Assembly: GCA_031267155.1 (NCBI GenBank)
Contig: JAIRZR010000390.1
Location: forward strand, 1-6,099
DNA: 6,099 bases
Reading direction: 5' to 3'
Origin: Prevotellaceae bacterium
Lineage (GTDB): Bacteria > Bacteroidota > Bacteroidia > Bacteroidales > UBA932
Shown here: in pieces, positions 6,094-6,099 of the stretch
Numbering within the stretch: position 1 is the stretch's first letter
Layout: every line of letters begins with the position of its first letter
Program-made: the position numbers and the translations under genes
The notes under the pieces: model-generated
The model's database searches: none
Seen by the model: only the letters and a program-made list of their open reading frames with translations
Told to the model about the DNA's origin: nothing

Positions 6094-6099
6094 CTTACC

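Noticed and set aside
5985..6099. CRISPR array
   Set aside because: There are only three short palindromic copies, one inverted, with unequal spacers, and no cas gene nearby. Spacing and orientation fit a dispersed intergenic repeat better.

Overview
The window looks like chromosomal DNA of a member of the Bacteroidota (Bacteroidetes), probably a Bacteroidales-like lineage. Three things support this: a secreted protein with a C-terminal type IX secretion (T9SS) sorting domain, two copies of the Bacteroidetes-type -7 promoter element (TAnnTTTG), and the style of the DnaX, TrpF and ThiN sequences. All five genes lie on the + strand and are tightly packed.

Layout: positions 1-64 hold a promoter. 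Positions 65-2065 encode a 666-residue T9SS-exported protein of unknown function. Four bases later comes trpF (2070-2723), which overlaps trpA (2707-3483) by 17 bases. These three genes are probably one transcription unit. After a 57-base gap that carries a promoter element almost touching the start codon comes dnaX (3541-5232), the clamp-loader/tau subunit of DNA polymerase III. Two bases later comes thiN (5235-5867), thiamine pyrophosphokinase. The last 232 bases (5868-6099) have no gene but carry three copies of a small palindromic repeat, two of them facing each other as a 22-base inverted repeat.

How the genes relate: trpF and trpA catalyse two steps of tryptophan synthesis (the isomerisation of phosphoribosylanthranilate and the retro-aldol cleavage of indole-3-glycerol phosphate). 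trpB and the other trp genes are not in the window. dnaX and thiN are housekeeping genes that look co-transcribed but have no evident functional link. The secreted protein has no obvious link to tryptophan.

This is mostly an ordinary core-genome region, and I see no new defence or mobile system. The points most worth a second look are: a run of ten A residues in dnaX exactly where the clamp-loader part ends, with a stop codon close by in both other frames (a candidate slippage site making a short gamma form); mutually exclusive hairpins at the trpF/trpA junction; the near-leaderless dnaX promoter; and the palindromic repeat cluster at the right end.
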